Positions 10,772 to 22,500 of a DNA stretch of 64,000 nt are shown one piece after another. This stretch comes from Phialocephala subalpina (Eukaryota; Ascomycota; Leotiomycetes; Helotiales; Mollisiaceae), in the NCBI GenBank assembly GCA_900073065.1, contig FJOG01000025.1:248001-312000 (forward strand), read 5' to 3'. Position 1 is the first letter of the stretch. Each line of letters opens with the position of its first letter. A program made the translations under genes and the position numbers. The notes under the pieces were generated by a model. It saw only the letters and a list, made by a program, of their open reading frames with translations, was not told the origin of the DNA and did not search any database.

Positions 10772-13449
10772 ATGGCTCCTAAAGCAAGTGGACGAACATC
10801 TGCGAGATCCAACGCATCGAGAGATCAAGCATCATCACCCCCAAAACGAGAGTCGGAGAGTCCTGTAGGAAGACGAACAAGATCAACACGGAGTCAGAGT
10901 GCGGAGCCTCGAGATCAGAATGCTGGCGTAAGGAAGACGAGGCGCGGACCCAGGAATGCCTCACGAGAAGGAAGCGTGGATAGTGTTGGTAGCAATACAA
11001 GCGTTGCGTCCAGTCGAGGAGGTCGCACCAGGAAAGCTACACGTGCAGCAGCAGTTCCTCGAGGTAAGAATCTTGCGGGCTATAATCAAAGTTGTAAACT
11101 GAACGCAATATCAGATCTTTCTATCATCGCAGAGGACAGAGACCCAGAGCACTCAGCCGAAGAAGAGCTGGAGGAAGATATTATTAGGAACGGCTCGGAA
11201 AGCCCACGGATGCAGTCTCCTGGAGCGACGTCACAAATGTCAGGGTCTACTGCCGTAACAACACATTCTCAGACACAAATCAAGGATTTGGATCCCTTCA
11301 CCATCTGCGAGACCCTTCCTGATCTCTTTGCCCGTTCCCAAAACATCTTGGATCTTTTGGCGCCCGCCAATGTTACAGAGGAAAAGGTCGAGGCAATCGC
11401 GAAAGAACTAAGGGTCAACGGATCAAAGCGCGCGAAACAGCTCAAGTACCGTGAGGAGACCTTCGATCCCGCCAGGAAGCATTTTGGCAAATACGACTAT
11501 ATCAACAGGTCTCATATACTTAAAGCACTTGTTGGTAGCGACGAACCCGGAGATGGCCCGTTTCGACCAGACGATGTTCTCTTTGCAGCTAACTTAGTGA
11601 CTGTGGTCAGGAAGATTATGGCTACTGAGAAGAGGAGCTCTGAGACCTTGACGATTCTGACGAGACTTAGCCAGTTTCCAGAGCCATTTGTACGCAGCTT
11701 CGGCGAGGATGTCCAATATGGTAGAAGCGGACTGCTTGAGCAGAGCTTTGCCTTGGGACTGAATATTCGAACTCAGTACGTGATTAGCGTCCTTGAGAAC
11801 GGAAAAGACCATGATAACTTCAATCCCGATCTTGTACTCGCTTCCACATTTTACACACTCGACGAGCGAAGTGATTCCTTCGAGGAATACATTACAAATG
11901 GACGATTGAACAACATTCTTCGAGGTGAAGCGTCACATTCAGAGGAGCAAGTCGTTCAGATTGATGATCGCTTCAACGAAATTAGGACAGCCTTTCGTCA
12001 AAGCAAGCAGGCAATTGAAGCTGGTGACGTGGTCGATTTTGATCAATTGGAAGAATTGTTCCCTTGGTCTACGTTTTTGACAAGTCTCGTCAGTTGGGCT
12101 CGAGCACGATATGACGAGATTTCCGAAAGTGTTGCCAAGCAAGGTGGTGTGGAGGAAATCAGAACAGATTTGCTTGAGACCATGGAAATGTTCGATAGTC
12201 AAAGTGCAGTTGACTCTAGGCCCGTTGCCAACATACCCAAGCAACGCCAATTGCAATATTCAGCACCAATCGTCTCCAGCGGCTCCAGGTAAGTTCATAA
12301 TACTATGGTTTCAGCTGTGATCATCTATACTGATATTATCCAGCTTTGCCGGGCGCGAGCAGGTCTTTCAGCTGGCAAAAATGAAAAGGGCAACGGGTGT
12401 GCCTTCGTCTGTTCCCACAAGAGATGCCTTTGCACCATCCTCCTTACCACAGCCGCGCACGGCTCCGACTCCTCCGCCTCAAGAACGAGTATCAGAAGAT
12501 CCAAGAAACAATCAAAGTCCAGCTCGTGAGGACTATGATGATTATCCTGTCGCCTTTGATGATGGTGATGATATGGTTATTCCGGCAAGCGGACGTCCTG
12601 CTGCTGAGTACGCATCGAGTTGGCAGGCCTACGCGAACGAAAAGAACAAGGAGAACCTCGCGGTAGCGAAACCGCCTAAGAAGAGGAGTCTACTTGACCC
12701 ACAACCAAACGCTCAGAGTGCCGCTGAATGGAGCAGTCAGGAAGGTACCCCTAAAGTCTCGGCGAAACGACGTCGCTCTGTAACCGAGGACGCAGAGAGT
12801 GAGGACGAAGGCTTCGAGTCAGATCGAAGAGTTCCTGATCCGAGCCGCAGAAACAATGCCGCCTTATCCCGTTGCGCCGGCCCTGTTGCAGCAGCTCCTG
12901 CTCCAAAAAGAGTGCGAACTCAGGCACGATCAGTCAGCGTGGAGGCGGAAAGTAGTGGTGCTGCACGTCAAAGACAAGAACGTGCTGAAGATGCTCGACA
13001 AGCCAATATGAGAAGAGCAGTCGCTGAAGACTCCGATGAAGAGGACCCAGCACCGACCGCAACCCAGGTTTCTATGGTAGCCCGACAAGAAGTGGTACGA
13101 CACAAGATCGCGAAGAAGGAGCCATCGAAGAAACGCACTGCGTGGTCGGAAGCAGATACTCAAAAATTGATAGAGGGCATTGAAGATTGGGGGTGTTCTT
13201 GGGCTGTGCTTTTCAAGCTTGATGGATGGGAAGTCGAACGTGACCAGGTAGCCTTGAAGGACAAAGCTCGCAATCTGAAAGTCAACTTTTTAAAGTAAGC
13301 CACATCGAAACCCCGTTGTCCTTGTGTATAGCTAACATAAAAGCAGAGCCGGCATGGATTTGCCGCTGAACTTCGACAACGTCCGTCTGGGAAAGAAGGA
13401 AGTCAATGCGGTGAGAGCAGTGAACCCAGACTATGAACCAGAACCATGA
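10772..13449 (+). CDS. TRF-like telobox protein (Tbf1/Taz1-type)
   Basis: An 839-aa nuclear DNA-binding protein. Exons 10772-11063, 11115-12288, 12344-13294 and 13347-13449. The N-terminal ~150 residues are a basic, Ser/Arg-rich disordered tail. Residues ~155-400 form an all-helical domain (DPFTICETLPDLFARSQNIL, FRPDDVLFAANLVTVVRKI) matching the TRF dimerisation region of fungal Tbf1-like factors. A second disordered, acidic and basic stretch follows. Residues ~751-806 are a single Myb/SANT domain, KKRTAWSEADTQKLIEGIED to the telobox motif VALKDKARNLK, which reads TTAGGG-type repeats in this family. About 35 residues follow the Myb. Expected role: telomere or subtelomere and promoter binding as a dimer. 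Whether it is the Tbf1 or Taz1 counterpart cannot be told here. The 51-nt first intron has no stop and keeps frame. Confidence 0.85.
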
Positions 13450-14544
13450 TTATTGAGGTGCTTTCGGAGGCTATTGTGCTTATGATTTACTGAGATACCC
13501 ACACGGCGAATTTGGGGAGGCGTTTAGGTCGGGTCTAGGGGTTCTCGTTTGCTGGACAGCATCTTTTAATTTCGCAATAGCAAAATTATATTTATCAAAT
13601 AACGTAAGACTACGCTTTCTCATCCTCGCGATGTCGAGGGAAAGAAAAACGTTCCACCACAATTCCAAACTGTACAGAACGTTGAATGGGGACCTTCGGA
13701 TCAAGCCCTCTGGCATTAAGTCAGAGCAAAGTGAACTTTCACAACTTCATTGAGCGCTATTTCCTCACTCCAAGAGCTACTTCGGTTCTGGTACTTTGCA
13801 TTGCTCTCATTCCATCTCTCTGAGATTTCGTGTATCGACCTTGCTCAACATTGCGAATGTGGAATATCTAAAGTCTCCCGTGGTTTCTGCTTCCTATCTT
13901 ACGACCCGATCGCACTCTCATCAAAAATGTATTTCTTTGAATAATTAAATTGGGGTAGTGCATCTCTAGTGGAGGATTCACGAGAAACTTTCTTCAGGCG
14001 TGTGAAAATATATTTGAGAAATCGTGACTTTGTTTCCGTTGCTGTTGAAATATCCTTTTTCGCCGCTCCCGCTCACCTGGACGTCGTTTCGCGTCGTCGA
14101 TCATATAATCAAGTCTCGGCCAATCAGAATATGCGAAAACCTTGTCGTCGCAACAGCACAACCGCGCTAACGAAAGCTTGACTTCGTCATTTGGACCAAA
14201 GCGAGTCGGACCTTGTTTTGCATCCATTGATCGACCTGCCCCCCTCCACGTTTGCATCCTCACCTCCAGCATGCTCTTCCTCGCAGGCCACACATGAGCG
14301 ACCACATGCACGAGCTGGCTCTGCATGATCTTCACTTCTTAGCGCCCACTCTTGCTTAAAGATTTAAAAGTCCCTGTGTTCTGGTTGTATTCTCTCCGCC
14401 TCCAAGCTCCAAATATCCCGACAGATCCTTGAAGTACCCCGGCCTCGGGGCCTGATTCGGCGATTGCTTCCTCGGGCCCAAGATTAGGGACCCAGATATT
14501 GAGGGACGTTCACGTTAATTGAACGACACTTCTTGGCGGATGAG
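13450..14544. other. Intergenic region, nothing recognised
   Basis: About 1.1 kb between tandem plus-strand genes. It must hold the 3' end of the telobox gene and the promoter of the Vps62-like gene. No coding signature, RNA gene or repeat is seen. Confidence 0.4.
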
Positions 14545-15897
14545 ATGGCCACTCTCGGTCTGGGGAAGATGGACGAATTGGAGAAGGGAGAGCTGCTGAT
14601 GGCCGAGGAATCTAGATGTGCGAGACCAGAAGGTACATGGGCGGGATGGAGGAAATACTATAAGGTCTTGCGTCTGGATCCGGATTATGAACAAGCTGCG
14701 AGATCAAGGACCCTTCAGATCATGTTCGCCCTCGCTGTGTTCCTTCTGCTGTGGCAGAATGGCATCCTCTCTTGTGCCAGACCTACAATCACTTCCCCAC
14801 GCCAAGTTGCTGGAGTTCCTCAATATGTTTTGGATTATGGTATGTAACCTTTCTTACTGGCTGCCGAGGGTGTGCAAGTGTTTCGGCATTGGAGGGACTT
14901 TGAAGTCTACTGAATGTCCCCGTGCTCCTAGTACTTTGTCTTCTCTTTTTTGGACTACGGCGAACCTGCGGAAACCCGCTAACAGATTCCTGCAGCCCCT
15001 CTTGTCTACATGGACACCCAAGAAGAATACTTCCCCTCCGATATGTACGCGCAGATTACGAATACACACCCTGAGATCAACCTTACAAGCATCGATAATC
15101 CCCCCGAACCTCTTACACTCGAAAACCTTGACTCTCTTAATAAATACGGCAACGGCGGCATGAATGTCTACCTCACATCCAATATGCCCGTCACCTCTTC
15201 GCCAGAATGGCTCATCGGCATTGTGCCAGATTCGAACGGCGAGACCAAGAATATCAAAAGCGCTGCGATCATCGTCAACGACCACGGTTCCGGTCTGGTC
15301 GATGTCTTCTACATGTACTTCTATGCCTACAACCAAGGAAACACAGTTCTCTTCCAGGAGCTCGGCGATCATATTGGCGATTGGGAACACAACATGATTC
15401 GTTTTGAGGACGGCGAACCACAAGCTATGTGGTTCAGCCAGCATGGCAACGGGCAAGCCTTCACCTACAATGCTGTTCAGAAGATTGGCGCCCGCCCAGT
15501 CTCCTACTCTGCGCGAGGAAGCCATGCCAACTATGCCATTGCTGGCACCCATGACCACACTATTCCGGACCTAAACCTCCCAGCTGGCTTGATTCAAGAT
15601 TATACCAGCAAGGGAATGCTATGGGATCCTACACTTAGTACATATTTCTATAATTACAACGGCAATTCGAGTTCATTCGAGTCCATCAATGGCAGTCCAG
15701 TGGGTGCTATGGCTTTCAAGGGCAAATGGGGAGATCAACAATACCCGAATTCGGATCCGAAGCAGTCGCCCCCTTTCTTTGGTTTCGTCAAGTATGTCAG
15801 TGGTCCAACTGGACCTTGGAACAAGCAGTTGAATCGCACGAAAATTTGTCCCGAGAATGGAATTTTGTGTATTATAAGGGATCAATTAGGTCCTTAG
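14545..15897 (+). CDS. Vps62-like protein (DUF946 family)
   Basis: A 398-aa protein of the Vps62 family, whose yeast member is implicated in cytoplasm-to-vacuole transport; biochemical activity is unknown. Exons 14545-14839 and 14996-15897 join in phase 1. The ATG at 14545 was chosen (MATLGLGKMDELEK); the reading frame extends four codons further only through a TTG. A single membrane helix at residues ~56-75 (LQIMFALAVFLLLW) suggests a type II or signal-anchored protein. The Vps62 core carries YFYAYNQGN, GDHIGDWEHNMIRF, WFSQHGNGQAF and ARGSHANYA, all typical of the family. Seven N-x-S/T sites lie behind the helix, in keeping with a lumenal or extracellular domain. Confidence 0.85.
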
Positions 15898-16572
15898 GAT
15901 GGTCTTTTGTGCATAGTTTGGAGTTCGTAATACACGGCTAAGTTTGATTTGTTGGCGTTGTTTATGGATACGGAGGCTAGGATATTACATATGGGTTATG
16001 ATACCACGGGTCAGGGTTGGGCACACGAAGAGTCACTACAGATTGGCTCTCAATAGACTGGATACCACGAGAAATGAAGATTCTAATTCTGGATGGATGT
16101 CTGCCGCAAAAGCTTCGTCTGTTGATGCCCCTGAGCCTCGCTTGCGAGGTGGACGATTGAAGTTGATCTCAACTTGACGTGCCGTAATGAGCTTCCTCGC
16201 TACCCCTTTTTGACCCCTAACCTTTACGTCAAACGAGAAAATGAAATCACAATCGATAGACCTCAGCATGAGGACGAGTGGACAGATATGAATCTTTTTC
16301 ATTCCAATGTATTGCCGACAGATGCATGGCGATCTCAAGAGCCAGGTGCTCGTTCGTTGGACTTACATGAAGTGAGGTCCAACATTTTCCAAATCGCTCC
16401 TCTCTCTGTTGTCAAACTCAACACCGACATAGCACAAACGGGTTGGAGTAAATTTATATTCTGTTCCTTATTATACATTTGAATAGTGAAGAGAGATTCC
16501 CATATCCCCACCTCGAGAGCCTGGCCATGACCCTGAAAAAGCACCCTCATCATGGTATCTCTTCATCTCAAA
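15898..16572. other. Convergent intergenic region, nothing recognised
   Basis: About 0.7 kb between the Vps62-like stop and the end of the esterase remnant. No gene, RNA or repeat recognised. Confidence 0.4.
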
Positions 16573-18516
16573 TCAAAATACCGGCATTCCTGTAAACGCG
16601 TTTACAAGCTTCCTCATCTCCGGCATATGCTTGCTCAAGAAAGCATATCTAACTTCCTGCTGTTTAAAAAAATTATCCTCCGAAGCTTTCACCAGCCTCG
16701 TAACTCGATCCTCGTCATACCTAACAACGACGCCTTGATCAACATCCTGCCCGCCGTCGCTGGTAATGAAATCGTTCCAGTCTTTCTGTACGCTTTGTCG
16801 GAGAAGTTCATTTGTTGCTTCAGATGGTTTGAGCCGAAGGTCAGCTTGGATGAGTTGGTTGGGAAAGACGTTGAACATGTATATCATGTCGACGCAGTGG
16901 TGTGAGACGCCGTATAAGTTGTTACTGGGTCCATCACTGAAAGGATTCCCGAAGTTGACTTTGTATCTTCGTGCTATTGTTTTGCGAGGTCTGGGTTTTT
17001 CGTTGTGGTTTTGGGAGGAGAAGTATTCATATGCTTTGGAGATTGGAAAGCCGAATTGTACCTCTGTCAAGAATCGGTAAGGCCTGGGTTTTATACTTCC
17101 AAGTGGAGTTTATGAGGTGAGTCCGTAGAGATCTAGTGTTTTGCTGACTATCTGGGGATCGATATTGCTCGAATAGAAGGGTTCTTTCACGCGTTCAAAA
17201 CTCGCGATTGATTCAGCCTGGCGTTGGTAGAGAGATCCCTATGAATCAGATTCAGCCACGATATTCGGCAAGATAGCACGCAATAATCTCACCTCATTGT
17301 CCACCTCCCCAAGTTGGACTTCAATCTGGGGGCTACTACCTGAGAGTGGCTTCACGCTCGAAGTCTCTCCCAGATTGACAAGCACAGGATCAAGATCCAC
17401 AGTAAAGTCGAGAGTCAGCTGGTCATTCACCAGCGGAAAAAAACCAGAACAGCTGCCTCGACGCTTGAATTAGCTCTGGCAGTGGGATTTTCAGCATTGC
17501 CTCAAATACGCTTTTCTTGTCATCAGCCGAGACCCCCAGCACCTTACATAACCTATCCCAAGAAGCCTCTGCATCTGCCAGTGAAACGGATCCAGAACAA
17601 CCGACAGCTCCAGATTGAACTATCGCCTTTTGAAATAATGGAGTAGACGGGTTGGTTTTGGCTTCCAACGCATGCACATGTGTCGAACTGCCACCGGCCG
17701 ATTGACCAGCGATCGTGATTCGCTGTGGATCCCCACTGAATGCTAAGATATTGTTGGCTATCCACCGGAATCCCACTTTCTGGTCTCTTAACCCGAAATT
17801 CACGCCTTTAATTTCATCCGAGTTTTGAGCTTCAATCATGGCTGATGTTGCTGCGAAGCCAAATATCCCGGCACGGTAGTTCAGATACACGGCAATGAAC
17901 GGCTTGCCCAGATTCAGACCAGATTCAGAGCCTCCCAGACAAGATTTGATGGATCTAAAATAAACGATTAACGACGCCAAATCTCGAATGTTCTTAGATG
18001 ATAGAAACATCCCACATGGGATCTGCGCACGCTCCGAAACCATACGCCCCGCCATGAACCCAAGTAAAGACTAGAAGCGGTGTCTCAGGGTTATGTCCTC
18101 TTTGAATCAAAGCCTCTCTTGAAGGCCTAACAACGAACAAATTGAGGCAATCAAATTTCGACTCAGTCACATCTGACGGGAAGGGAATAGAAGCATTGAA
18201 TCCCCCTTCTGAGTTATTTGGCTCCGAGAGCTGGGGACACTTTGGTCTGTGAAGGAGTAATCAGCTTATTTGCTTTGTAATATTGTGAGACTTGTAAAGT
18301 ATACCCGTCCTTAATCGCATAGAAGGTATCACTTGGTAGATTTGTCCGCACGTGAGAGTGCTTCCAACGAGCTGGAATAGACCCGAAAGGAATTGCTCTG
18401 AAGTCGTCTAGCTCACCAGATGTATGCGTGCGCTTGCCAATAACCCGCTGGTTGACTTCTGGGCTCGTCTGTCTCGCGAGAATGACGGTCGGAGCAGACG
18501 ATATCGAGGATTCCAT
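16573..18516 (-). pseudogene. Type-B carboxylesterase/lipase, frame-broken
   Basis: The alpha/beta-hydrolase sequence can be followed from MESSISSAPTVI through PKCPQLSE, VHGGAYGFGACADPMWD (oxyanion region), NYRAGIFGFAA, the nucleophile elbow GQSAGG at ~17700 and a C-terminal block ending at 16573. It cannot be spliced into one frame. Lesions, in gene order: an 11-bp tandem duplication at 17908-17929 just before GKPFIAVYLNYR, next to an intron (~17957-18010) whose canonical ends do not match either reading phase; a frame change at a T7 run (17437-17443) between FWFF and PLVNDQL; a TAG at 17239-17241; and a TAA at 17110-17112 before the block TEVQFGFPISKAYEYF. One of the stops could sit in a weak intron, but not all of these. 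Most likely a recent pseudogene; assembly error at the homopolymer is possible for one lesion. Confidence 0.75.
17908..17929. repeat. 11-bp tandem duplication inside the esterase
   Basis: CCAGATTCAGA occurs twice head to tail at 17908-17918 and 17919-17929. Because 11 is not a multiple of three it shifts the frame. Confidence 0.9.
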
Positions 18517-19592
18517 ACCGAGTAAAAGGTAGGTGATAGAGAATTGAAGATACGATGAGATGAGAAGTGCGATTCTGTGGCTTGATATCAGCCATAGTAT
18601 CGACGTTTATACAACTCGGACAGATACGGGAAAGCCTTGATGAGTCCAAATCTTTTGAGGTTCAAACACATCTCAAACCTTCACCTATCGTTGTTTCCGT
18701 TTTCGGCAGTGGCAAGCTCAGATGAGGAAACCTGAAGTAGCCAGGTGGAGCCGAACCGAGCTCCCGAATCTCCTACAAAGTATAGTATCCAGCGAGTCGA
18801 GAATGATTATTGAACAATTGCCATGTCATAGCACAGCAAACAAGATGTTTCCCCTCCTCGACTGTAAATCTCCGTTTCATTGGTGAATTGCTATCCACAA
18901 TGCAAGGTCAAAATCTTAACATGCCTCGGGACGAGACGCCGCACATCATTTTGTTCGGATTAACTCTCATTGACTCGGATTGAGGATTTAGCAAGAGTTG
19001 ACGCGAGTCGCAGACCTCGCGGTGAGTGAACGAAAGGAGGATAGGCAATTGCAAGATAAGCATACAGGAGCAACACCCACTGCGAGAGCAAAAATGCCAC
19101 CCATCTTTTTACTGATAGTCGGGAATCTCTGCCGACGAGTTAAGAAAGTTCAAATGTGCTTGTTCAAAATGAGTATGCATTCGAGAAGAGAGAGTCGGGT
19201 TGGCTTGATCGAGCTTCAAAAGTAGGTAGAGTTCGTCTTGAATTGATATCGGATTGCGAGGACGAGAATGGAAGGACTCGGCAGCGTTCCTTCTCGAAAC
19301 AGGAGCGTTCACATGCGGGCTCAACCCTTCCATCTTGGGTACAAACGCAAACAAAGATTTGGACTGAAAATGAACTTGGAAGGAATTCTTCAGGGCACTT
19401 GCACAATTGATGACTGGAGCTTGCAAACACCGAGTGCTTTCATTGCCAGAGTCTCAATGGCAAAAAACAACAACAGGCCTTGCTCACAGAAATTGGGTCG
19501 TGATAGGTTGGGAGACCAACAAAGCAGAACTTTTAACTGGAACGGCATGTACTTTACAATCTAATTTATTCAGAATCTCAACTTCTCATAGA
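18517..19592. other. Intergenic region, nothing recognised
   Basis: About 1.1 kb between the esterase remnant start and the PARP-like stop. Short reading frames on both strands overlap each other and have no family signature. Confidence 0.4.
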
Positions 19593-22500
19593 TTACAAAG
19601 CTCCACTCCTCAAACCCTTCGCCACACTCCCCATCCCAGGTGTCAAATGCCTCGCAACAGGCATTGTCTCTGTCTCCCCAGGAATCAAAAATACATACCT
19701 CAGCATCAATGTTCTCTCATCTCTCACAACATGAATCACATCTTCCCCAGTGACCAACCTCGGACCCGCCTGCTCACATCCCAAAAGAATCTTATACCCC
19801 TTCCCAACATCCAAAGCGCTGTTCTTCCAGTTCTTAGAAAGAGTGTGGGAACAGTAGAGATAAGATGTAGAAGGTTCATCAGCCATATAAATACCGCGCC
19901 CATAAACTGCACCATGAGTTTCCAGCGGTGTTTCGGAGAGGATCTTCAACCCAGAGCAGAGGATAGCGAACAAGCGGTCGGGAGAGGTGCCATGGAAAAG
20001 GATCCGAGTTTCGCTGTCTTGGGGTCTAAGGTCGACTTCTGCAGCGAACGCTGCTTCTCGTTCAGGAGAGGAATTAGCGAGCACGAATTGTAATGTCCCC
20101 GGCGGCATGGAGGGAATTTTCAAGCGTCCGGTAGCGGCTGTTAGGAATGAGCGATGCGAGGTAAGGATGTAGGATAGGAGGTCGGAGCCGGCGACGAAAT
20201 TGAGTTTGGAAGGAGAAGGGGTCGAGAGTTGGGAGAGGGTGCTCCATGACTTCCCAACTGTGGCTTTAGCGAGTGCGTTTTCGGCGAGGGAGGCGGTTGA
20301 GGGTAAATTATCGAGCAAAGAGAGGATAACTGATGAGTGTTTGGTGGAACCTGGGAGATTTGGGAGTAGAGACATGTTTCCAGTCAAAGCAGCAGCGTAG
20401 ACGGAGGAGAGTAAGAGATCGGTTGCTAGAGGGTCTTGGACTAGATCTGAGAGTAGAACCGGGAGAGGCGCATTCTGAAAAAGGGACGAACAGCTTAGAT
20501 CTATGCAGTGGACAGGTTTGCGGAGGTTGATAGAGTAATCTTTACCACAAGTGATGCAGTATTTGCCGATATCCTTGAGGTACTGAGTTATGAGGTCGTG
20601 AAGCTCAGATAGAGTGGTGAAGTCTGTTCCCATGTTGCTTGTGATCAATTTTCGCTGGAGATATTGGCTGAAATGGTACTTGAAAAGGTTTGATTGTTCG
20701 ACGCAGGGGGGGTGATTTTCTTTGCTGCCGAGGCGACATGTGTTGATCCATGGTGCGTTGAGGGTGTCGAGCATCCCGTCTATAGTCCTGACGCTATCGT
20801 TGGTCTTCGAATCGCTGTCGAGATGTATACAAAAGCGACCAAGATTCGCTTTATGATCGCACAACTCCAATAAGAGTACGAAGCTTTGAGACGTGCCTAT
20901 ACCGAGTGCCGTTCGTTGGACTTGAGTGAAATGTGTAAGTGGGAATATTATTTCCACTTCCTTCTCGCCGACTATTTCGACAGCGTTGACAACTTCCGTA
21001 GGTAGACTTGCTAAAGCATCTTCAATGGGCGTACAATCCTCGATATCGATACTGGCAAGAAGCTCAGTGACCCCTGGTAGATCCACTGTCTTCAAAGACC
21101 CTCTTAATGCGGCCAGACGCCGTGCCTCGTCCAGGAGATCAGCATACTCCGAGTCTAAGTGTTCAGTAGCGAGTGCCAATTCTTCATCTTGAAGCGAGTC
21201 TTTTGGCAAAGCTGTCGATGGCCACCGGAAAACTAATTTTAATGCTCGTGCATCGTCTACACTGATCGAGGGATCGTGTAGCCAAGCCTCGAGGAAAGTT
21301 CTGGTAACATAGTGCGAAGAGTTGGTCAAGTATTGGAGACGTGTGCATACTTCAAAGCCAGTTCTACTCAAGCCGTTCAATGCAACTAGGGCATTACAAA
21401 TTTCGTCTGCGTTCTGACCATTCCACGAAAGACGATCTAAGATCGATATCTGTAACGAGGTTTCCTCTTGAGTACGCTCCGGACACTGTTCAAGTACTAT
21501 AAGTATTCGCTCGAGAGCATCCTGCACGTGTACTCTATTGGCCGCCTCGAAGTATAGACATCGAATGGTTTCAGTCTGATCTAACCTGGTTTTCAAGGAT
21601 TCGATCAAATCGGTGTATGGTAGGAGTCTTCGGCCCCATTCGGACAGACCCGGCTTGAGTACAGCAGGTGAACGTGATTCAACCCACTTGTGAGTAGTTC
21701 CGTACAGAAGTTGGACGTTCTCCAGGAACTGGACCCATTCGGGTATCTTCAATTGTTGAAGAGCGTATTTGAACAGCCCATCACCCTGCTCAAAGACCAT
21801 TCGGTACAGTACTGGACGCCAGTGAGCTATATCCACCATTTGCAGCGATGCCTCAGCCAAGAGTTTTGCCACTGCGATGCATGCTTCTTCTGGACTTTCG
21901 CATGCATCGTAGTGACAAATATTGGTCCACAGGCTTCGGACGAAGGCATCAGCGAGGGCAGGAAGTTGTTCAATGCAAGCACATCGTGCGTCTGTGACAT
22001 TTGCTGCACCAGGTACAAGGGAAAGCGCAATCAATCTTCGGATTGGGTCACGGACTGTCTGCCAAAGGCGTAGCAATGATTTTGTCAACCTTCTCATTCC
22101 CGTGTCCAAAGACCCAGGATTCCCCAAAACATAATAGCTGATCAAGTCGATTACCGAGGAGCGGGTGCTGACTGGAACGGTGTGAAGAGTGAAGTAAATA
22201 TCTTTCAAAGTGCTCAAGTCTTTGGTAGACGGCCAATCATCCATCAGGCTCGGTAAGGATTCTTCTAGAAAGGGCCACAGCCATGAAGCCTTTTGTAGCT
22301 CCGAATGTAGAAAACCATAGCTTGCGAATGGTACATCGACCGTCTGCGTGCTTCGAATAGCTTTTATCAAATGATCACGCTCCTCTCGAATAAGGTCTGT
22401 CATAAGAGCAGCGAAATCGACAGCGAAAGCATCTCGTAAGCCGAAAAATTTCTTGGTATTGAGCAGTCGAAGTAGCCGCTTTACAGCCTCATTCTGCATT

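Noticed and set aside
14854..15558. 234-aa minus-strand reading frame
   Set aside because: Antisense to the Vps62-like core; a shadow of its codon pattern.
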